DNA from: Streptomyces tauricus
GTDB taxonomy: Bacteria; Actinomycetota; Actinomycetes; Streptomycetales; Streptomycetaceae
NCBI RefSeq assembly: GCF_014650955.1
Contig: NZ_BMVY01000022.1
Location: 1-64,000, forward strand
Reading direction: 5' to 3'
DNA length: 64,000 nt
Shown: positions 48,940 to 58,902 of the stretch, piece by piece
Numbering within the stretch: the stretch's first letter is position 1
Layout of the letters: every line of letters begins with the position of its first letter
Translations under genes and position numbers: made by a program
Notes under the pieces: generated by a model
The model's database searches: none
The model's input: the letters and a program-made list of their open reading frames with translations, nothing else
Told to the model about the DNA's origin: nothing

Positions 48940-50745
48940 TCAGTCCGAGGACGCCACCCACCCCACGGCCGTGATCCGCGCCGAGTCCGCAGGCCGGGCC
49001 TCGTCGAACAGGACCCGGTCGCCGTCGAGGACCCGCAGCGCGTCCACATACGCGCCCCGCCCCACATACAGCCGGTCCGTCGCATACCGCCAGCGCAGGA
49101 CGAGCCGTGCGGCCGACGGCAGATCCGCGTCGACCGCGTGCCAGGTCCGGCCGGACCAACCCGTCACCGACCCGGCGGGATGTTCGGCCGGGTCGTCCCC
49201 GTGGCGAACGGTCGTGAAAGGCACCGCCCGCCACGACTCGCCGCCGTCCGTAGAGGACTCCAGGAAGAGCGCGTCCGCCTGCGGTTCGGTGTCCCACCAC
49301 AGGGCGCACCGCAGCCGCCCGCCGGCGCCCACGTCCAGCGCGGGCAGCGTCAGCGTCGCGGAGGCCGCCGTCGCCATGCCGGAGAACCAGGCCGTACGCC
49401 CCCGCGCGGGCCGGACCGGAACGGCGCGGGCCAGGTGATTGGCGGCGGCGACACGGGGAGCGGACCCGGAACGCCAACTGCGCACCGGATGAACGGAGTT
49501 GCCGAGGAGGACGAGGAAGGAGTCGGTCGTCGGGTCGAGGACGAGCGAGGTACCCGTGAAGCCGGTGTGACCCGCGGTGCGCGGAGTGGCCATCGCGCCC
49601 ATGTACCAGTGCTGGTAGAGCTCGAAACCGAGACCGTGCTCGTCGCCGGGGAAGGCCGTGTTGAAGTCGGTGAACATCAGCTCCACGGACTCGGGCGCCA
49701 GGATGCGCGCCTTGCCGTACACCCCGCCGTTGAGCAGGGTCCGGCCGAGAACCGCGAGGTCCCAGGCGCTGGAGAAGACACCGGCGTGCCCCGCGACACC
49801 GCCCAGGCTGTACGCGTTCTCGTCGTGCACCTCACCCCACACGAGGCCCCGGTCGAGCCCGGACCACGGCTTGCGGGCGTCCTCCGTGGCGGCGATCCCC
49901 GGCTTCCAGGAGGGCGGCGGGTTGTAGCGGGTGCGACGCATCCCGAGCGGAGCGGTGATCTCGGTGCGGAGCAGGACGTCCAGCGCACGACCGGTGATCT
50001 TCTCCAGGACCAACTGCAGGGAGATCAGATTGAGGTCCGAGTAGAGGTACGTGGTGCCCGGCGGGTTGAGCGGCGCTTCCTTCCAGATGAGCTGGAGCTT
50101 CTCCTCGTACGTCGGCGCGCTGTAGAGCGGGATCCAGGCGCGGAACCCCGAGGTGTGGGTGAGCAGTTGGCGGATCGTGATGTCCTGCTTGCCCGCCCCG
50201 CCGAAGTCGGGGAGGTACGAGGCGACCCTGCCCTCCAGCTCCAGCGTGCCGCGCTCGATCTGCTGCACGGCGAGGATCGACGTGAACAGCTTCGACACCG
50301 AAGCCAGGTCGAAGACCGTGTCCTCGGCCATCGCGATCTGCCGCTCCGCGGGGAACTCCACGCCCGTGTCGGTCTTCTCGTCGTACGCCGCGTAGCGCAC
50401 CGCCTTGCCGATCGGCTCGTGCAGGGCGACCGTACCGCCACGGCCCGCGAGCAGCACGGCACCGGCGTACCAGGGGTACTTGGGGGAGGGGGCGAGGAAC
50501 GACTCGGCATCGGTGACCAGTTGACGCAGGGGAGCGGGGAGCAGACCGGCGCGTTCGGCTGAGCCGCGGCGCAGGGTCGGGTGCCGGTGGCCGGCTGCGT
50601 CGCTCCCGGCCGTGCCGGACGCCGCCGAGGCGGCGGGCAGGGGCGCCAGGATCAGCGCGCCTCCCAGCGCCGTGAGTCCGCGACCCACTTGACGGCGGGT
50701 CGGCCCGCCGCCCGCTCTGTCCTCCATCGATGACATCGACGTCAT
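48940..50745 (-). CDS. Secreted serine hydrolase (beta-lactamase/penicillin-binding fold) with C-terminal beta domain
   Basis: 601-aa exported enzyme. A twin-arginine signal (TRRQVGRGLTALGG, ending AASA) leads into a class C-like fold: catalytic Ser149 and Lys152 (SVSK in FDLASVSKLF), YSDLN as the Tyr motif, and HTGFTG as the KTG-equivalent. The last ~150 residues form an extra beta-sandwich-like region (LRCALWWDTEP; TWHAVDADLP; LRWRYATDRLYVG). ATG 50745 is preceded by GGGAGGC at six bases. Relatives hydrolyse esters, D-amino peptides or beta-lactams. Divergent from the nitronate-monooxygenase-family gene. Confidence 0.9.
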   Translation of the reverse strand: MTSMSSMEDRAGGGPTRRQVGRGLTALGGALILAPLPAASAASGTAGSDAAGHRHPTLRRGSAERAGLLPAPLRQLVTDAESFLAPSPKYPWYAGAVLLAGRGGTVALHEPIGKAVRYAAYDEKTDTGVEFPAERQIAMAEDTVFDLASVSKLFTSILAVQQIERGTLELEGRVASYLPDFGGAGKQDITIRQLLTHTSGFRAWIPLYSAPTYEEKLQLIWKEAPLNPPGTTYLYSDLNLISLQLVLEKITGRALDVLLRTEITAPLGMRRTRYNPPPSWKPGIAATEDARKPWSGLDRGLVWGEVHDENAYSLGGVAGHAGVFSSAWDLAVLGRTLLNGGVYGKARILAPESVELMFTDFNTAFPGDEHGLGFELYQHWYMGAMATPRTAGHTGFTGTSLVLDPTTDSFLVLLGNSVHPVRSWRSGSAPRVAAANHLARAVPVRPARGRTAWFSGMATAASATLTLPALDVGAGGRLRCALWWDTEPQADALFLESSTDGGESWRAVPFTTVRHGDDPAEHPAGSVTGWSGRTWHAVDADLPSAARLVLRWRYATDRLYVGRGAYVDALRVLDGDRVLFDEARPADSARITAVGWVASSD

Positions 50746-50926
50746 TGAAGAGCCTCCCGTCACGCCGCCTGAAAGTATCTTTCCGCCCGCACTGTGTCCG
50801 GTGAAACTTTTGTGTCAGAGGTGGACGGTGTCAACGGTGCCGACCCGGTCCGCCCGCGGGTCAAAAAACTGACGGGTCATCAGAGAAGGTCTTCCCTCGT
50901 CCGGAGGACTGCGGCATCCTGCGCCC

Positions 50927-52036
50927 ATGCAGACGGAGCTGAGCAAGAAACTGGGAGTCGAGCACGCCCTCTTCGGCTTCACGCCGTTCCCCGCCGTCGC
51001 CGCTGCCATCAGCCGGGCCGGTGGACTCGGTGTCCTCGGTGCGGTCCGCTACGCCGACCCCGACGAACTCAAACGGGACCTCGACTGGATCGAGACACAC
51101 GTCGACGGCATGCCGTACGGGCTCGATGTCGTCATGCCCGCCAAGAAGGTCGAGGGCGTCACCGAGGCCGATGTCGAGGCGATGATCCCCGAGGGGCACC
51201 GGCAGTACGTCAGGGACACCCTGGCCAAGTACGCGGTGCCCGAACTCGACGAGGGCGAGGCCTCCGGCTGGCGCATCACCGGCTGGATGGAACAGGTCGC
51301 CCGCACCCAGCTGGACGTCGCCTTCGACTATCCGATCAAGCTGCTGGCCAACGCGCTCGGCTCACCGCCCGCCGACGTCATCGAGCGCGCCCACGAGAAG
51401 GGCGTGCTGGTGGCCGCCCTCGCGGGCAGTGCCCGGCACGCGCGCAAGCACGCCGATGCGGGCATCGACATCGTCGTCGCCCAGGGCTACGAGGGCGGCG
51501 GCCACACCGGTGAGATCGCCTCCATGGTGCTCACCCCCGAGGTCGTCGAAGCCGTCGCACCCCTGCCCGTGCTCGCCGCGGGCGGCATCGGCAGCGGACA
51601 GCAGATGGCTGCCGCCCTCACCCTCGGCGCCCAGGGTGTGTGGCTCGGCTCCATATGGCTGACCACCACAGAGGCCGATATGCACTCGCGTGCCTTGACG
51701 CGAAAACTCCTCGCCGCGGGGTCCGGCGACACGGTCCGCTCGCGCGCGCTGACCGGAAAACCCGCACGGCAGCTGCGTACCGAGTGGACCGACGCCTGGG
51801 ACGACCCGAACGGACCCGGCACGCTCCCCATGCCCCTGCAGGGACTCCTGGTCGCCGAGGCGGTCTCACGGATCCAGAAGCACGAGGTGGAACCGCTGCT
51901 CGGCACCCCCGTGGGACAGATCGTCGGCCGCATGAACAGCGAACGCGGCGTCCAGGAGGTCGTCGACGACCTCACCCGCGGCTTCGAGGAGGCCGTGGAC
52001 CGACTCGACCGCATCGCCGGAAGGAGCCACGCGTGA
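50927..52036 (+). CDS. Nitronate monooxygenase family FMN protein
   Basis: 369-aa TIM-barrel flavoprotein. Motifs include FGFTPFPAVAAAISRAGGLGVLG at the N-terminus (FMN loop), VAQGYEGGGHTGE (substrate/flavin loop with the catalytic-type His), LPVLAAGGIGSGQQMAAALTLGAQGVWLGS (phosphate binding). Family members oxidise nitronates or act as enoyl reductases; this subgroup is recurrent in sterol and fatty-acyl catabolic operons. It overlaps the acyl-CoA synthetase gene by GTGA, so a role on CoA-activated intermediates is likely. Confidence 0.9.
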   Translation: MQTELSKKLGVEHALFGFTPFPAVAAAISRAGGLGVLGAVRYADPDELKRDLDWIETHVDGMPYGLDVVMPAKKVEGVTEADVEAMIPEGHRQYVRDTLAKYAVPELDEGEASGWRITGWMEQVARTQLDVAFDYPIKLLANALGSPPADVIERAHEKGVLVAALAGSARHARKHADAGIDIVVAQGYEGGGHTGEIASMVLTPEVVEAVAPLPVLAAGGIGSGQQMAAALTLGAQGVWLGSIWLTTTEADMHSRALTRKLLAAGSGDTVRSRALTGKPARQLRTEWTDAWDDPNGPGTLPMPLQGLLVAEAVSRIQKHEVEPLLGTPVGQIVGRMNSERGVQEVVDDLTRGFEEAVDRLDRIAGRSHA

Positions 52037-53583
52037 GCCAGCCCCCCAACGGCTTCTGGTCCCAGGCCACCGCCGACCCCGAACGTGTCGTGCTCGTCGC
52101 GACCGACGGCGAGGAGTGGACCGCCGGCCGGCTGCACGCCGAAGCCAACCGCCTGGTCCACGGACTGCGCGCCGCCGGACTCGAACGCGGCGACTCCTTC
52201 GCCGTCGTCCTGCCCAACGGCGTCGAGTTCCTCACCGCCCACCTGGCCGCCTCACAGGCCGGCTTCTACCTCGTGCCCGTCAACCATCACCTCGTCGGGC
52301 CCGAGATCGCCTGGATCGTCGCCGACTCCGGGGCCAAGGCGCTCATCGCGCACGAGCGGTTCGGCGACGCGGCGCGCCACGCGGCCGACGAGGCGAAGCT
52401 CCCCGCGGACCGGCGGTACGCGGTCGGCGCGGTCGACGGCTTCAGGCCGTACGGTGACCTCCTCGACGGACAGCCCGGGGCCGTACCCGGGGACCGGACG
52501 CTCGGCTGGGTCATGAACTACACCTCCGGCACCACGGGGCGTCCGCGCGGCATACGCCGCCCGCTGCCCGGCAAGCTCCCCGAGGAGACGTACCTCGGCG
52601 GCTTCCTCGGCATCTTCGGCATCAAGCCGTTCGACGGCAATGTGCATCTGGTGTGCTCGCCGCTCTACCACACGGCGGTCCTGCAGTTCGCGGGCGCGTC
52701 CCTGCACATCGGGCACCGGCTGGTGCTGATGGACAAGTGGACGCCCGAGGAGATGCTCCGGCTCATCGACACCTATCAGTGCACCCACACCCATATGGTG
52801 CCGACCCAGTTCCACCGCCTGCTCGCGTTGCCGCAACACACCAAGGACGCGTACGACGTGTCGTCCATGCGGCACGCCATCCATGGGGCCGCCCCGTGTC
52901 CGGACCATGTGAAACGGGCCATGATCGAGTGGTGGGGCCACAGCGTCGAGGAGTACTACGCGGCCAGTGAGGGCGGCGGGGCGTTCGCCACCGCCGAGGA
53001 CTGGCTGAAGAAACCCGGCACGGTCGGCAAGGCGTGGCCCATCAGTGACCTCGCCGTCTTCGACGACGACGGGAACAGGGTGCCGCCCGGCGAACTCGGC
53101 ACCGTCTACATGAAGATGAGCACCGGAGGATTCTCGTACCACAAGGACGAGACCAAGACGCGGAAGAACCGCATAGGGGACTTCTTCACCGTCGGTGACC
53201 TGGGGTACCTCGACGAGGACGGCTATCTCTTCCTCCGCGACCGCAAGATCGACATGATCATCTCGGGCGGGGTCAACATCTATCCCGCCGAGATCGAGGC
53301 CGCGCTGCTCACCCACCCCGCCGTCGCCGACGCGGCCGCCTTCGGGATCCCGCACGACGACTGGGGCGAAGCGGTGAAGGCGGTCGTCGAACCCGCTCCC
53401 GGCTTCGAACCGGGCGAGGCGCTGGCCGCGCGGATCCTCGACCACTGCCGGGAACAACTGGCCGGGTACAAACGGCCCGCGAGCGTCGACTTCATCGAGG
53501 CGATGCCACGCGACCCCAACGGGAAGCTGTACAAACGACGGCTTCGGGACCCGTACTGGGAGGGGCGTACGCGACCGGTGTGA
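52033..53583 (+). CDS. Acyl-CoA synthetase (FadD, sterol/fatty-acid type)
   Basis: 516-aa ANL-superfamily ligase that converts a carboxylate, ATP and CoA to acyl-CoA. AMP-binding P-loop YTSGTTGRPRGIRR, GAAPCPDHVKRAM, adenine motif YYAASEGGG, GDLGYLDEDGYLFLRDRKIDMIISGGVNIYPAEIE (hinge Asp and A8 core) and C-terminal catalytic Lys in RDPNGKLYKRRLR. GTG 52033 overlaps the preceding stop. Similar to FadD-type enzymes for bulky or sterol side chains, though substrate cannot be read from sequence. Confidence 0.92.
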   Translation: MSQPPNGFWSQATADPERVVLVATDGEEWTAGRLHAEANRLVHGLRAAGLERGDSFAVVLPNGVEFLTAHLAASQAGFYLVPVNHHLVGPEIAWIVADSGAKALIAHERFGDAARHAADEAKLPADRRYAVGAVDGFRPYGDLLDGQPGAVPGDRTLGWVMNYTSGTTGRPRGIRRPLPGKLPEETYLGGFLGIFGIKPFDGNVHLVCSPLYHTAVLQFAGASLHIGHRLVLMDKWTPEEMLRLIDTYQCTHTHMVPTQFHRLLALPQHTKDAYDVSSMRHAIHGAAPCPDHVKRAMIEWWGHSVEEYYAASEGGGAFATAEDWLKKPGTVGKAWPISDLAVFDDDGNRVPPGELGTVYMKMSTGGFSYHKDETKTRKNRIGDFFTVGDLGYLDEDGYLFLRDRKIDMIISGGVNIYPAEIEAALLTHPAVADAAAFGIPHDDWGEAVKAVVEPAPGFEPGEALAARILDHCREQLAGYKRPASVDFIEAMPRDPNGKLYKRRLRDPYWEGRTRPV

Positions 53584-53589
53584 GGTTTC

Positions 53590-53690
53590 GGGCCACATGT
53601 GCTGCGGTGCCATGTGGTTCTGGCCCACACAGGTGCTTTCCGGTCCACGCACGTGCTCCGTCCACACATGTGCTCCGGTCCTGTGTGGTC
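53590..53690. repeat. Degenerate CACACATGTGCTCCGG repeats with two hairpins
   Basis: Variants of CCACACATGTGCTCCGGTCC recur about four times between the two synthetase genes. CCACATG/CATGTGG (53592-53617) and CCACACA/TGTGTGG (53662-53688) each form perfect 7-bp stems, so the block may end the first operon. Similar words occur in the repeats at 38063-38122. Confidence 0.55.
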
Positions 53691-53781
53691 CCATGCCATG
53701 AGGGACCGTCCGCGTCGCCCGTTCCGGAGGCCGTGTCGCCGCGCTTGACCTGCGACCTGGACGGAACCAGGATCAAGTCCC

Positions 53782-55356
53782 ATGACGCCTGGACACGGCA
53801 GCACGGTTGACGGGGTGCTGCGACGCAGCGCCCGGCGCACCCCGGCCCGCGTCGCGGTCACCTACCGCGAACGCACCTGGACCTACGCCGAACTCGACGA
53901 CGCCGTCTCCCGCGCGGCCGAGGTACTGCGCTCCTCGGCACTCGCCCCGGGAGACCGCGTCGGCGCCTACGGCCACAACTCCGACGCGTACCTCATCGGC
54001 TTCCTGGCCTGTGCCCGCGCCGGACTCGTCCATGTGCCGGTGAACCAGAACCTCACCGGCGACGATCTCGCGTACATCGTCGGCCAGTCGGGCAGCACCC
54101 TGGTCCTGGCCGACCCGGACCTCGCGGGCCGGCTCCCCGACGGTGTCCGGGTGCTGCCGCTGCGCGACGCCGAGGACTCGCTGCTCGCCCGGCTGGAGTC
54201 GACGCCTCCCTACGACGGCCCCGAGCCCCGCACCGAGGACCTGGTGCAGCTGCTCTACACCTCGGGCACGACGGCACTGCCCAAGGGCGCGATGTTGACC
54301 CACCGCGCGCTGGTGCACGAGTACCTGAGCGCGATCACCGCCCTCGACCTGAGCGCGGGCGATCTGCCCGTGCACTCGCTGCCGCTCTACCACTCGGCGC
54401 AGATGCATGTGTTCCTGCTGCCCTACCTCGCGGTCGGCGCCTCCAACACGATCCTCGACGCACCCGACGGGGACCAGTTGTTCGACCTCGTCGAAGCGGG
54501 CCGTGCGGACAGCCTCTTCGCGCCGCCCACCGTGTGGATCGGCCTGTCGAACCGCCCCGACTTCGCGGACCGCGACCTGAGCGGACTGCGCAAGGCCTAC
54601 TACGGGGCATCGATCATGCCGGTCCCCGTACTGGAACGGCTGCGGGCCCGGCTGCCGAAACTGGCCTTCTACAACTGCTTCGGCCAGAGCGAGATAGGCC
54701 CGCTGTCCATGGTCCTCGGGCCGCACGAGCACCGGAAGAAGCGGCTGGACTCCTGCGGGCGTCCGGTGCTCTTCGTGGACGCGCGGGTGGTCGACGAGGA
54801 CGGCAAGGACGTGCCCGACGGCACCTCAGGTGAGGTCGTCTACCGGTCACCGCAGCTCTGCGAGGGTTATTGGGACAAGCCCGAGGAGACGGCGGAGGCA
54901 TTCCGGGACGGCTGGTTCCACTCCGGTGACCTCGTGGTGCGGGACGCCGAGGGCTACTTCACCGTCGTCGACCGGGTGAAGGACGTCATCAACTCCGGAG
55001 GCGTGCTGGTCGCCTCACGCCAGGTCGAGGACGCGCTCTACACCCACCCCGAGGTGGCCGAGGCCGCCGTGATCGGGCTGCCCGACGAGCGGTGGATCGA
55101 GGCGGTCACCGCGGTCGTCGTCCCCCGTGGAGAGGTCACGGAGGAGGAACTGGTCGCCCACGCGCGCGAGAAGCTCGCCCACTTCAAGGCCCCGAAGCGA
55201 GTGGTGTTCGTGGACGAGCTGCCGCGCAACGCGAGCGGGAAGATCCTCAAGCGGGAACTGCGGGACCGGTTCGGGGAGGGCTCCTCGGCGGCCGGCCCCG
55301 GGAACCTTGACCCACGGGTGACTGAATCTTTGCCGGGCGAACCCACCCCCGGCTGA
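53782..55356 (+). CDS. Acyl-CoA synthetase / AMP-dependent ligase (FadD)
   Basis: 524-aa ANL ligase. P-loop LLYTSGTTALPKGAMLTHRAL, LPLYHSAQMHVF, NCFGQSEIGPLSMVL, WFHSGDLVVRDAEGYFTVVDRVKDVINSGGVLVASRQVEDAL, and C-terminal NASGKILKREL with the catalytic Lys. Start ATG 53782 with the sequence downstream of the repeat block. It lies between a first FadD and a sulfatase-fold protein; the three FadD-type enzymes of this region probably activate different chain lengths or ring systems. Confidence 0.92.
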   Translation: MTPGHGSTVDGVLRRSARRTPARVAVTYRERTWTYAELDDAVSRAAEVLRSSALAPGDRVGAYGHNSDAYLIGFLACARAGLVHVPVNQNLTGDDLAYIVGQSGSTLVLADPDLAGRLPDGVRVLPLRDAEDSLLARLESTPPYDGPEPRTEDLVQLLYTSGTTALPKGAMLTHRALVHEYLSAITALDLSAGDLPVHSLPLYHSAQMHVFLLPYLAVGASNTILDAPDGDQLFDLVEAGRADSLFAPPTVWIGLSNRPDFADRDLSGLRKAYYGASIMPVPVLERLRARLPKLAFYNCFGQSEIGPLSMVLGPHEHRKKRLDSCGRPVLFVDARVVDEDGKDVPDGTSGEVVYRSPQLCEGYWDKPEETAEAFRDGWFHSGDLVVRDAEGYFTVVDRVKDVINSGGVLVASRQVEDALYTHPEVAEAAVIGLPDERWIEAVTAVVVPRGEVTEEELVAHAREKLAHFKAPKRVVFVDELPRNASGKILKRELRDRFGEGSSAAGPGNLDPRVTESLPGEPTPG

Positions 55357-55459
55357 ACTGAATCCGCCGGTGGGCCGTACCAGTTACGTTACGGCGGTCC
55401 GACCACCCGAGCCTGGTCCGCCCAGCCACCACCGGGTTTCGCACGGAAGGACCTTCGGG

Positions 55460-57379
55460 TTGTCTAGCACCACGAACTCTCACCCCTCGCCGGACCTGGA
55501 CCGGACACCCCCGAAGGAACCCGAGCTGCCCGAGACGGCGCCCGAGACGGCGCCCGAGGCGGACAGCACGCCCACCCAGGCGGCGCCGGACGCCGACACC
55601 GCCGCCGACGAGAACGCGCCCGTCGGGGCCGACGCAGCCGCCGGCGCGGATCAGGACGCGTCCGCCGACGTCACCACCGATGCGGACGCCTCCCTCGGTG
55701 CCGAGGAGACGGCCGAGGCGCCTCCGGCCGTCCGTGGCTGGCGTGCCAAGCACCCCGGTGCCGCCCGGAGCGTGACCTGCACGGTCACCTCTCTCGCCGC
55801 CGTGCTCGTGCTCTTCGCGCTCCTCATGCCGAACGAGCCCGACCGCTTCCGGCCGGCCGTGTTCCTCCGGCTGCCGGTGGAGGCGATCTTCGGCGCTGCC
55901 GTCCTCATGGTCCTGCCGAAGACGCTGAGACTGATCACGGCCGTCCTCGCCGGTCTGAGCCTGGGCGCGATGACCGTCCTGAACCTCCTCGACCTCGGCT
56001 TCAACGAATTCCTCGGACGCGGCTTCAACGTCGTACTCGACTGGGTCCTGTTCGACGACGCCCGGACGTACCTCGAGGACTCGATGGGCAAGGCCGGCGC
56101 GGTCGGAGTCGTCATCGCGGTCATCGCGCTCGTCATCGCCGTGTTCGCGCTGATGGCCCTCTCCGTCGTCCGGCTCGCCAACCTGCTGGCCCGGCACAGC
56201 GGCCGTGCGACCCGCGCCACGCTGGTCGCCGGCACGGTCTGGGTGGCGTGCTCGGCGCTCGGCGTGCAGTTCGCGGGGGTGCAGTTCGCGGCGCGCAGCA
56301 CCGCGGGGGCCGTCCAGAACCGGGTGGACCGGGTGCAGGCGACCCTCAAGGACGAGGCGGAGTTCGCCAAGATCGCCAAGAAGGACGCCTTCGCGAAGAC
56401 ACCGCCGGACCAGCTCGTCCCCGATCTGCGCGGCAAGGACGTCATCTTCGCGTTCATCGAGAGTTACGGCCGCAGCGCCATCGAGGACCCGGTCACGGCG
56501 CCCGGCGTCGACGCCACGCTCGACGACAAGACGGCGGCGCTGACAAAGGCCGGGTACGCGGCCAGGAGCGGCTGGCTCACCTCGGCCACGTACGGCGGCA
56601 GCAGCTGGCTCGGCCACTCCACCTTCCTGTCCGGGCTGTGGATCAGCAACCAGGCCCGCTACCGCACCGTCACCGCGGGCGAGCACCTGACGCTCACCGG
56701 CGCCTTCCAGCGCACCGGTGACTGGCGGACCGTCGGCATCATGCCGGGCGTCCAGAAGAACTGGCCGGAAGGGAAGTTCTACGGCCTCGACAACGTCTAC
56801 GACTCACGGGAACTCGGCTACAAAGGCCCCAAGTTCAGCTGGTCGACCATGCCCGACCAGTACGCCCTGAGCGCCTACCAGCGCCTAGAGCACGGCAAGA
56901 AGCGTGACAAGCCGCTGATGTCGGAGATCATCCTGACCTCCAGCCACCAGCCCTGGGCGCCGATCCCGAAGACGATACCCTGGGACGAGGTCGGCGACGG
57001 CTCGGTCTACGAGGACATCCAGAAGGACGGCAAGAAGGCCTCGGACGTCTTCTACGACTCGACCAAGGTCAAGGAGGAGTACGGCAGGTCCATCGAGTAC
57101 TCCGTGACCAGCCTCATCGACTACGTGGTCAAGTACGGCGACAAGAACACCGTGCTGGTCTTCCTGGGCGACCACCAGCCCCTGGCCAGGGTCAGCGGCG
57201 ACGATGCCGACAGGGACGTGCCGATCTCGATCGTCGCCCACGACAAGTCCGTACTCGACAAGATCGACGGATGGAACTGGACCGAGGGCCTCAAGCCCGA
57301 CGACACGGCCCCGGTCTGGCGGATGGACTCCTTCCGCGACCGCTTCCTGACGGCGTACGGCTCGACACCCCACCCCTAG
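55460..57379 (+). CDS. Membrane-anchored sulfatase-fold protein (alkaline phosphatase superfamily)
   Basis: 639-aa protein: acidic Pro/Ala/Glu-rich N-terminus (~100 residues, low complexity), about four membrane helices (~residues 105-245), then an extracytoplasmic sulfatase/LTA-synthase-like domain. That domain has metal Glu in IFAFIESYGRSA, a nucleophile region ATYGGSSWLGHSTFLSGL, and the C-terminal metal motif VFLGDHQPLA. Start: TTG 55460 is chosen because GGAAGGA lies eight bases upstream; the frame extends to 55370 without such a site. It may transfer phosphoglycerol or phosphoethanolamine-like groups to envelope polymers; substrate unproven. Confidence 0.85.
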   Translation: MSSTTNSHPSPDLDRTPPKEPELPETAPETAPEADSTPTQAAPDADTAADENAPVGADAAAGADQDASADVTTDADASLGAEETAEAPPAVRGWRAKHPGAARSVTCTVTSLAAVLVLFALLMPNEPDRFRPAVFLRLPVEAIFGAAVLMVLPKTLRLITAVLAGLSLGAMTVLNLLDLGFNEFLGRGFNVVLDWVLFDDARTYLEDSMGKAGAVGVVIAVIALVIAVFALMALSVVRLANLLARHSGRATRATLVAGTVWVACSALGVQFAGVQFAARSTAGAVQNRVDRVQATLKDEAEFAKIAKKDAFAKTPPDQLVPDLRGKDVIFAFIESYGRSAIEDPVTAPGVDATLDDKTAALTKAGYAARSGWLTSATYGGSSWLGHSTFLSGLWISNQARYRTVTAGEHLTLTGAFQRTGDWRTVGIMPGVQKNWPEGKFYGLDNVYDSRELGYKGPKFSWSTMPDQYALSAYQRLEHGKKRDKPLMSEIILTSSHQPWAPIPKTIPWDEVGDGSVYEDIQKDGKKASDVFYDSTKVKEEYGRSIEYSVTSLIDYVVKYGDKNTVLVFLGDHQPLARVSGDDADRDVPISIVAHDKSVLDKIDGWNWTEGLKPDDTAPVWRMDSFRDRFLTAYGSTPHP

Positions 57380-57426
57380 TCCGGACCAGTAATCCGGCCC
57401 AGGAACACCGGGTGGGGCGAGAGGGC

Positions 57427-58722
57427 CTATCGGGGGCGCAGGTCCACGATGCGCCTGATCTTGCCCACCGACCGTTCCAGGGACTCCGGTTCGACGATCT
57501 CGACCCGCGCCGAGACGCCGATGCCGTCCTTCACGGCCGCCGCGATGGCGCGCGCGGCGGCCTCGCGGATCTCCGGGGTGGCGCCCGCGCGCGCCTCGGC
57601 CCGGACGGTGAGCGAGTCGAGGCGGCCCTCGCGGGTCAGCCGCAGCTGGAAGTGCGGGGCCACGCCCGGTGTGCGCAGGACGATCTCCTCGACCTGGGTG
57701 GGGAAGAGGTTCACCCCGCGCACGATGACCAGGTCGTCGCTGCGGCCGGTGATCTTCCGCATCCGGCGGAAGACGCGGGCCGTGCCGGGGAGCAGCGTCG
57801 TCAGGTCCCGGGTCCGGTAGCGGATCACGGGCATGGCCTCCTTGGTGAGGGAGGTGAACACCAGCTCGCCCTCCTCGCCGTCCGGCAGCACCTCGCCCGT
57901 GAGCGGATCGACGACCTCCGGGTAGAAGTGGTCCTCCCAGATGTGCAGTCCGTCCTTCGTCTCCACGCACTCCTGGGCCACGCCGGGGCCGATCACCTCC
58001 GACAGCCCGTATATGTCGACCGCGTCGATGGCGAACCGTTCCTCGATCTCCCGGCGCATCTCCTCGGTCCAGGGCTCGGCACCGAAGATGCCCACCCGGA
58101 GGGAGGTGTGGCGCGGATCCACGCCCTGCCGCTCGAACTCGTCGAGAATCGTCAGCATGTAGGAGGGCGTCACCATGATGATCCCGGGCTTCAGGTCCTG
58201 GATCAGCTGGACCTGGCGTGCGGTCATGCCGCCGGATGCGGGGACGACCGTACAGCCGAGCCGTTCGGCTCCGTAGTGTGCGCCCAGTCCACCGGTGAAC
58301 AGGCCATAGCCGTAGGCCACATGTGCGATGTCACCGGACCGGCCGCCCGCCGCGCGGATCGAGCGGGCCACCATGTCGGACCACATGGAAAGGTCGTTCT
58401 CGGTGTATCCGACGACCGTGGGGAGCCCCGTGGTGCCGCTGGAGGCATGGATGCGGCGAATACGTTCCCGGGGCACGGCGAACATCCCGTACGGGTAGTT
58501 GTCGCGCAGGTCCGCCTTCGTGGTGAAGGGGAAGCGGGCCAGATCGGCGAGCGAGCGGCAGTCCTCGGGCCGCAGCCCCGCCTTGTCGAAGGAGTCGCGG
58601 TAGAACGGCACGTTCTCGTACGCGTGCCGCAGGGTCGTGCGCAGCCGCTCCAGCTGGAGCGCGCGCAGGCCGTCCGCGTCGAGCCGCTCCCCGGCGTCCA
58701 GCAGGTCCGTCACATCCGCCAC
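57427..58722 (-). CDS. paaK: Phenylacetate-CoA ligase
   Basis: 431-aa ANL ligase of the PaaK group, forming phenylacetyl-CoA. ATP loop ASSGTTGLPTVVGYTENDL, central YGLSEVIGPGVAQEC, EGELVFTSLTKEAMPVIRYRTRDLT, and C-terminal GRSDDLVIVRGVNLFPTQVEEIV with the end SVGKIRRIVDLRPR. GTG 58722 follows GAAGG by six bases; the in-frame ATG at 58749 lacks a site. No paa oxygenase genes are nearby, so it may feed a remote pathway or act on an aryl acid from the local catabolic genes. A PaaR-like dyad lies 34 bp upstream. Confidence 0.93.
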   Translation of the reverse strand: MADVTDLLDAGERLDADGLRALQLERLRTTLRHAYENVPFYRDSFDKAGLRPEDCRSLADLARFPFTTKADLRDNYPYGMFAVPRERIRRIHASSGTTGLPTVVGYTENDLSMWSDMVARSIRAAGGRSGDIAHVAYGYGLFTGGLGAHYGAERLGCTVVPASGGMTARQVQLIQDLKPGIIMVTPSYMLTILDEFERQGVDPRHTSLRVGIFGAEPWTEEMRREIEERFAIDAVDIYGLSEVIGPGVAQECVETKDGLHIWEDHFYPEVVDPLTGEVLPDGEEGELVFTSLTKEAMPVIRYRTRDLTTLLPGTARVFRRMRKITGRSDDLVIVRGVNLFPTQVEEIVLRTPGVAPHFQLRLTREGRLDSLTVRAEARAGATPEIREAAARAIAAAVKDGIGVSARVEIVEPESLERSVGKIRRIVDLRPR

Positions 58723-58755
58723 AGGCCTTCTCCCTCGCCCCTGGACCATTTCGGG

Positions 58756-58773
58756 CGACCGATCATTCGGTCG
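58756..58773. promoter_or_regulatory. CGACCGA-TCAT-TCGGTCG dyad, PaaR-like operator
   Basis: Perfect 7-bp inverted repeat with 4-base centre, 34 bp upstream of the paaK start. The ACCGA...TCGGT arms resemble the TetR-type PaaR sites upstream of actinobacterial phenylacetate genes. No paaR gene is in the window. Confidence 0.6.
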
Positions 58774-58902
58774 TGTCCTCGGGGATCAAGTAATCCAGCC
58801 CTACGGGCGGCCGTCAAGGCGTGCGGCGGGAACCGGCACCTCCCCTTCGCCCCTCTTCCCCGCCGGGGAACGATCGCTGTCCGGGAGCGGGGAGGGGTGC
58901 GG

